This document shows positions 35,062 to 37,644 of a stretch of DNA of 37,644 bases, piece after piece. The notes beneath the pieces are model-generated. The model did no database searches, was not told where the DNA came from, and was given only the letters and a program-made list of their open reading frames with translations. The stretch is from Ramlibacter sp. (GTDB lineage: Bacteria; Pseudomonadota; Gammaproteobacteria; Burkholderiales; Burkholderiaceae_C). The translations under genes were made by a program, and so were the position numbers. Each line of letters starts with the position of its first letter. The first letter of the stretch is position 1. The DNA lies in NCBI GenBank assembly GCA_028291885.1, contig JAQGNJ010000299.1, forward strand, positions 1-37,644, read 5' to 3'.

Positions 35062-35878
35062 TGAACGCTCCCCGTTCGTACAAACCGATCTCGCGCGACT
35101 GGGGGAAACGGCGCCTGAGCTGGTCCGCGAGTTGCAGCATGGCGACGCGGTCATTCAGGCGCTGCTCCACCTTGATGCCGAGCCAGAGCGTTTCCGCGTT
35201 GGCCAGCTCGGTGTTGTTCAGCCGCCGGATGTAGAACTGGGCGCGCGGGAATTCGCCGCGCTGGTACAGCAGGTTGGCGAGGTTGAAACCCGTCACCGGA
35301 TTGCCGGCATCCAGCTCGTAGGAGCGCGCCAGGCTGCGCTCGGCATCGGCCTTGCGCCCGGCCCGTGCCTGGCACAGGCCCTGGGTCATCAGCGTCTTGG
35401 CGCGGTCCGTGTACAGCGGGTTGTTGGTCATCGCGGTGTCGAACGCGCGATTGGCCTCGTCATAGCGGCCCTGCTGGCAAAGCAGCCAGCCGTAGTTGTG
35501 CTGGGCGTTCGAGTCCTTCGAGTTGAGCGCCACCGCGCGGCGGAAACTTTCCTCGGCCTGGCGCATGTCGTTCAGGCGCATGTAGATCAGGCCGCGCAGG
35601 CTGTAGGCATCGGGGAAGTTCGGGTCGTTGACGATGACCTGCTTGAGCTCGTCGAGCGCGATGTCGGTCTTGCCCTGCTCGAAATAGCCGACCGCCAGCT
35701 CCATGCGGATGCGGGCCCGCTTGCGGCTCTCGGGCTCGTCGGAAGCGGTGACCCTGTCGACGCTGGCGCCGGTCGCGTCGCTGTGGCCGGTGGCGCAGCC
35801 GCCCAGCGCGAGCAGCGAGGCCGCCAGCCAGCACCAGACCGTCACGGTCCGCAGGTTCCGTTGCCGCACAGCGTTCAT
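35054..35878 (-). CDS. pilW: PilW/PilF-type TPR lipoprotein
   Basis: Protein of 274 residues with a lipoprotein signal (LAASLLALGGC, Cys28) and at least five TPR units: ELAVGYFEQGKTDIALDELKQVI, AYSLRGLIYMRLNDMRQAEESFRRAVALN, AQHNYGWLLCQQGRYDEANRAFDTAM and later copies. The protein helps the PilQ secretin assemble in the outer membrane for type IV pili. It sits between rlmN and rodZ, the usual order in beta-proteobacteria and Pseudomonas. The start is four bases after the rlmN stop. Confidence 0.93.
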   Translation of the reverse strand: MNAVRQRNLRTVTVWCWLAASLLALGGCATGHSDATGASVDRVTASDEPESRKRARIRMELAVGYFEQGKTDIALDELKQVIVNDPNFPDAYSLRGLIYMRLNDMRQAEESFRRAVALNSKDSNAQHNYGWLLCQQGRYDEANRAFDTAMTNNPLYTDRAKTLMTQGLCQARAGRKADAERSLARSYELDAGNPVTGFNLANLLYQRGEFPRAQFYIRRLNNTELANAETLWLGIKVEQRLNDRVAMLQLADQLRRRFPQSREIGLYERGAFNE

Positions 35879-35882
35879 GTGT

Positions 35883-37031
35883 TCAGGTCTCCTTGGCGGC
35901 GCGGGCGTCGGCCGGCACCTGTTTGAGCATCACGGTGCGCTGCTGGGCGATCCGTTCCCCGACGCGTGTGCGGTCCTTGACGTCACCGGCAAGCTGGCCG
36001 CAGGCCGCGTCGATGTCGTCACCTCTGGTTTTGCGCACAGTGGTGACGATACCAGCATCGATGAGGATTTTCGCGAAAGCCTGGACCTGGTGTTGCGGCG
36101 AACGCACCAGTCCGGAAGCGGGAAACGGATTGAACGGAATCAGGTTCAACTTGCACGACACGCCGCGGCCCGCATGCCGCCTCACCAGCTGCAGCAGCTG
36201 CTGCGCGTGCTCCGGCTGGTCGTTGACGCCATCGAGCATGCAGTACTCGAAGGTGATGAAGTCGCGCGGCGCATGCTCCAGATACCGGTTGCAGGCATCG
36301 AGCAGTTCCGACAGCGGATATTTCTTGTTGAGCGGAACCAGGTTGTCGCGCAGCGCGTCGTTGGGCGCGTGCAGCGAGACCGCGAGCGCCACTGGGCAGT
36401 CCTGCCCGAGCCTGTCCATCATCGGCACCACGCCGGATGTCGACACCGTCACGCGGCGCCGCGACAGGCCGTAGCCATGGTCGTCCAGCATCGCCTTGAG
36501 CGCGGGGACAAGCGCCGAATAGTTCTGCAGCGGCTCGCCCATCCCCATCATCACGACGTTGGAGATGACGCGTTCACTGGTCTTGAGGTGCTTGCGCAGG
36601 AAGTGCTCGGCGAACCAGAGCTGGGCCAGGATCTCGCCGGTGGTGAGGTTGCGCGAGAAGCCCTGGTGGCCGGTGGAGCAGAAGCGGCAACCGACGGCGC
36701 AGCCGGCCTGCGACGAGACGCACAAGGTGCCGCGGTCGTCCTCGGGGATGAACACCGCCTCCACCGCGTCGCCGTGGCCGACGTCGAACAGCCACTTGAT
36801 CGTGCCGTCCTTCGACTCGTGCTGGGTGAGGATGGGAAGGGCCTGCAGGTGCGCGCTGACCTTGAGCTTTTCGCGCAGCGACTTGGCCAGATCGGTCATC
36901 TGGTCGAAGTCGGTGGCGCCCTTCTGGTGGATCCAGCGGAACAGCTGGGTGGCGCGGAAGCGCTTCTCGCCCAGCGTTCCGCAGAACGCGGCCAGACCCT
37001 CCAGATCGAAGTCGAGAAGATTGGCCGTCAT
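35883..37031 (-). CDS. rlmN: Dual-specificity 23S rRNA/tRNA adenine-C2 methyltransferase RlmN
   Basis: Radical-SAM enzyme of 382 residues that methylates C2 of A2503 in 23S rRNA and A37 in some tRNAs. The [4Fe-4S] motif C-x3-C-x2-C is in [15 protein letters not shown]. Others are [28 protein letters not shown] and the C-terminal catalytic Cys in [14 protein letters not shown]. Typical length. ATG at 37031 is used; the gene is 19 bases downstream of ndk and four bases before pilW. Confidence 0.97.
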   Translation of the reverse strand: MTANLLDFDLEGLAAFCGTLGEKRFRATQLFRWIHQKGATDFDQMTDLAKSLREKLKVSAHLQALPILTQHESKDGTIKWLFDVGHGDAVEAVFIPEDDRGTLCVSSQAGCAVGCRFCSTGHQGFSRNLTTGEILAQLWFAEHFLRKHLKTSERVISNVVMMGMGEPLQNYSALVPALKAMLDDHGYGLSRRRVTVSTSGVVPMMDRLGQDCPVALAVSLHAPNDALRDNLVPLNKKYPLSELLDACNRYLEHAPRDFITFEYCMLDGVNDQPEHAQQLLQLVRRHAGRGVSCKLNLIPFNPFPASGLVRSPQHQVQAFAKILIDAGIVTTVRKTRGDDIDAACGQLAGDVKDRTRVGERIAQQRTVMLKQVPADARAAKET

Positions 37032-37050
37032 TGCATGCGGGATCCCCGCG

Positions 37051-37476
37051 TTAGCGGGAATAGACGTTGATGCCGGGGAAGAAGAAGCCCACTTCCTGGC
37101 TCGCCGTCTCCGGCGCGTCGGAGCCGTGCACCGCGTTGGCGTCGATGCTGTCGGCGAAGTCGGCGCGGATGGAGCCGGCGGCGGCCTTCTTCGGGTCCGT
37201 GGCGCCCATCAGGTCACGGTTCTTCAGGATGGCGTTCTCGCCCTCGAGCACCTGGATCATCACCGGGCCGGAGATCATGAACTCGACCAGGTCCTTGAAG
37301 AACGGGCGCTCCTTGTGCACGGCGTAGAACTGCTCGGCCTCGCGGCGCGACAGGTGGGCCATGCGGGCGGCGACGACCTTCAGGCCCGAGGCCTCGAAGC
37401 GAGCGTAGATCTGCCCGATCACGTTCTTGGCCACGGCGTCGGGCTTGATGATGGAGAGGGTGCGTTCGATAGCCAT
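37051..37476 (-). CDS. ndk: Nucleoside-diphosphate kinase
   Basis: Protein of 141 residues that transfers phosphate from NTP to NDP through phospho-His117 in [12 protein letters not shown]. Other family parts are [25 protein letters not shown] and [22 protein letters not shown]. The length is normal. CAGGAAACC precedes the ATG. It is the first gene of the long minus-strand array in this window. Confidence 0.98.
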   Translation of the reverse strand: MAIERTLSIIKPDAVAKNVIGQIYARFEASGLKVVAARMAHLSRREAEQFYAVHKERPFFKDLVEFMISGPVMIQVLEGENAILKNRDLMGATDPKKAAAGSIRADFADSIDANAVHGSDAPETASQEVGFFFPGINVYSR

Positions 37477-37545
37477 TCTGGTTTCCTGAGCTTGAAGTAG
37501 TTGTTTGAGACTTGCCGGCAGTCAAGTTCGGCAAAGCCTCGTATT

Positions 37546-37644
37546 TTAGCGCGTGCGCCCGCCCGCGCCGCCGGCGCGGGACTTGACCTTGGGAAGCGCG
37601 CGGGCAGCTTCAGCGGCCGCGGCCGCCGCCACGACGCGGGCCAC
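37546..37644 (-). CDS. C-terminal end of an unidentified gene (5' part outside window)
   Basis: An open frame enters at the right edge on the minus strand and ends with TAA at 37546-37548. The last 32 residues are Ala-rich then basic (ARVVAAAAAAEAARALPKVK, SRAGAGGRTR), 69 bases before the ndk start. Low-complexity basic tails like this are common, so identity cannot be given. It may also be a non-coding frame. Confidence 0.4.
   Translation of the reverse strand: MARVVAAAAAAEAARALPKVKSRAGGAGGRTR

Noticed and set aside
37477-37545. TTGACT near 37520 as the -35 of ndk
   Set aside because: At 17 bases the -10 would be AACTAC, which matches the consensus poorly.

Overview
The window is a compact, high-GC, chromosome-type stretch from a beta-proteobacterium. 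It most likely comes from Burkholderiales, family Comamonadaceae (Ramlibacter/Variovorax-like). The evidence is the gene order ndk-rlmN-pilW-rodZ-ispG-hisS-yfgM-bamB-der-hfq-hflX-hflK-hflC-DUF2065-hisZ-purA-PRTase, a Bug-type (TctC) periplasmic binding protein, and heavy use of G/C at third codon positions. The family-level assignment is inference. No rRNA, tRNA, CRISPR array, transposase or phage gene was seen, and no gap without a gene exceeds 300 bases.

Region 1 (1-11.2 kb) is accessory and metabolic, with mixed strands. It holds the 3' part of a fatty-acid oxidation 3-hydroxyacyl-CoA dehydrogenase, an alpha/beta hydrolase, a MarR-GNAT fusion behind a palindromic operator-like site, an EamA exporter, a split two-gene chromate transporter, and two tiny overlapping genes (one a degenerate Excalibur-type protein). 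A VOC protein, a DUF3237 protein, an aldo/keto reductase, a sirtuin overlapping rlmB, a protein with a catalytically dead cyclase-like domain plus two copies of a helical repeat, and a Bug binding protein follow.

Region 2 (11.2-20.9 kb): an orphan YbbA-type ABC ATPase and tesA diverge from overlapping start codons (one shared CATG). tesA runs with a 4-base overlap into selU/mnmH. A small basic protein follows, then a translationally coupled minus-strand cluster: a cystathionine beta-lyase-like enzyme, a 1016-residue four-PAS hybrid histidine kinase with REC and HPt domains, and a response regulator whose output is a degenerate class III cyclase-like domain. A Nudix hydrolase and two small unknown genes complete the region.

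Region 3 (20.9-37.6 kb) is one long minus-strand housekeeping array. Its functions are nucleotide metabolism (ndk, purA, PRTase), histidine (hisZ, hisS), rRNA/ribosome functions (rlmN, der, hflX), isoprenoids (ispG), envelope and pilus (pilW, rodZ, bamB, yfgM-like), RNA chaperoning (hfq) and membrane protease control (hflK/hflC). It is interrupted by one 130-base imperfect inverted repeat built of CGCAGAA units between the DUF2065 gene and hisZ. The end of another minus-strand gene enters at the right edge.

The points most worth a second look are the metC-like/kinase/regulator coupling with a pseudo-cyclase output, the second pseudo-cyclase with tandem repeats, a set of genes whose -10-like GATAATCG box lies 6-7 bases before the start codon (probable leaderless mRNAs), a ribosome-binding site locked in a UNCG hairpin, and the CGCAGAA inverted repeat.
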